Source: Chamaelirium japonicum (taxonomy: Eukaryota > Streptophyta > Magnoliopsida > Liliales > Melanthiaceae). From it: DNA of 64,000 nt. The stretch spans positions 54,386,879-54,450,878 of the forward strand of contig OX393550.1 in the NCBI GenBank assembly GCA_947650365.1, written 5' to 3'. This document shows positions 64,000 to 64,000 of this stretch, in pieces. Positions within the stretch are counted from its first letter, which is position 1. Every line of letters begins with the position of its first letter. The position numbers were made by a program, and so were the translations under genes. A model generated the notes under the pieces. It saw only the letters and a program-made list of their open reading frames with translations, did no database searches and was not told the DNA's origin.

Positions 64000-64000
64000 G

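Larger units (their letters stand above)
51681..64000 (-). mobile_element. Tat-clade Ty3/gypsy retrotransposon, element 5 (5' end outside window)
   Basis: Minus-strand element. In element order it has gag-protease (63999-60457, open to the edge), an in-frame UAG, RT-RNase H-RNase H-integrase (60432-56425), an antisense gene with a PMD-like domain, a polypurine tract (53874-53862) and a 3' LTR (53861 to about 51681). The two main ORFs of 1180 and 1335 codons are free of other stops, so this is the youngest-looking Tat copy here. Its 5' LTR and primer site must lie right of 64000. Confidence 0.85.

Overview
This window is repeat-rich DNA from a flowering-plant nuclear genome. I see no intact host gene, rRNA or functional tRNA. 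The evidence is plant-type Ty3/gypsy (Tat clade) gag-pol genes with two RNase H domains, a Tekay/Del-like LTR element primed by initiator tRNA-Met, two CACTA (En/Spm) elements with tnp2-type transposase genes containing GT-AG introns, and a 181-bp satellite. The species cannot be told from the sequence.

The layout is a nest of insertions. The outermost unit is an old CACTA transposase gene, split into 30472-31736 and 48513-49455. Tat element 2 (18169-30471, plus strand) is inserted in it. Inside the 5' LTR of element 2 sits element 3 (11891-18168, plus strand), a gag-only Tekay-like element. Inside the 5' LTR of element 3 sits Tat element 1 (1-11890, minus strand), whose 3' end lies left of the window. 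A second, younger CACTA element (31737-48512) is inserted in exon 2 of the old CACTA gene with a perfect TTA duplication. It carries a broken transposase gene and about 9.5 kb of 181-bp satellite. Right of the old CACTA is a captured exon resembling a PTPMT1/DSP8-type phosphatase (50157-50279). From 51681 to the right edge lies Tat element 5 (minus strand), the best preserved, with two long ORFs.

All three Tat elements share one architecture: gag-PR, an in-frame UAG, RT-RNase H-RNase H-integrase, then an extra gene on the opposite strand before the 3' LTR. Each extra gene ends in a coiled coil and has a TATA-like box at its start; two have visible introns. In elements 1 and 2 the UAG lies in the context UAG-CAA-UCA, the tobamovirus-type readthrough context. 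In the same two elements, tandem repeats where pol and the antisense gene converge carry a repeated small hairpin with a TGCG loop and compensatory stem changes. These features, plus the satellite-bearing CACTA, are the most interesting things here.

Most coding regions carry nonsense changes (often CGA to TGA, CAG/CAA to TAG/TAA or TGG to TAG), as expected for methylated, decaying transposons. All coordinates, motif matches and difference counts were read by eye; nothing was searched against a database.
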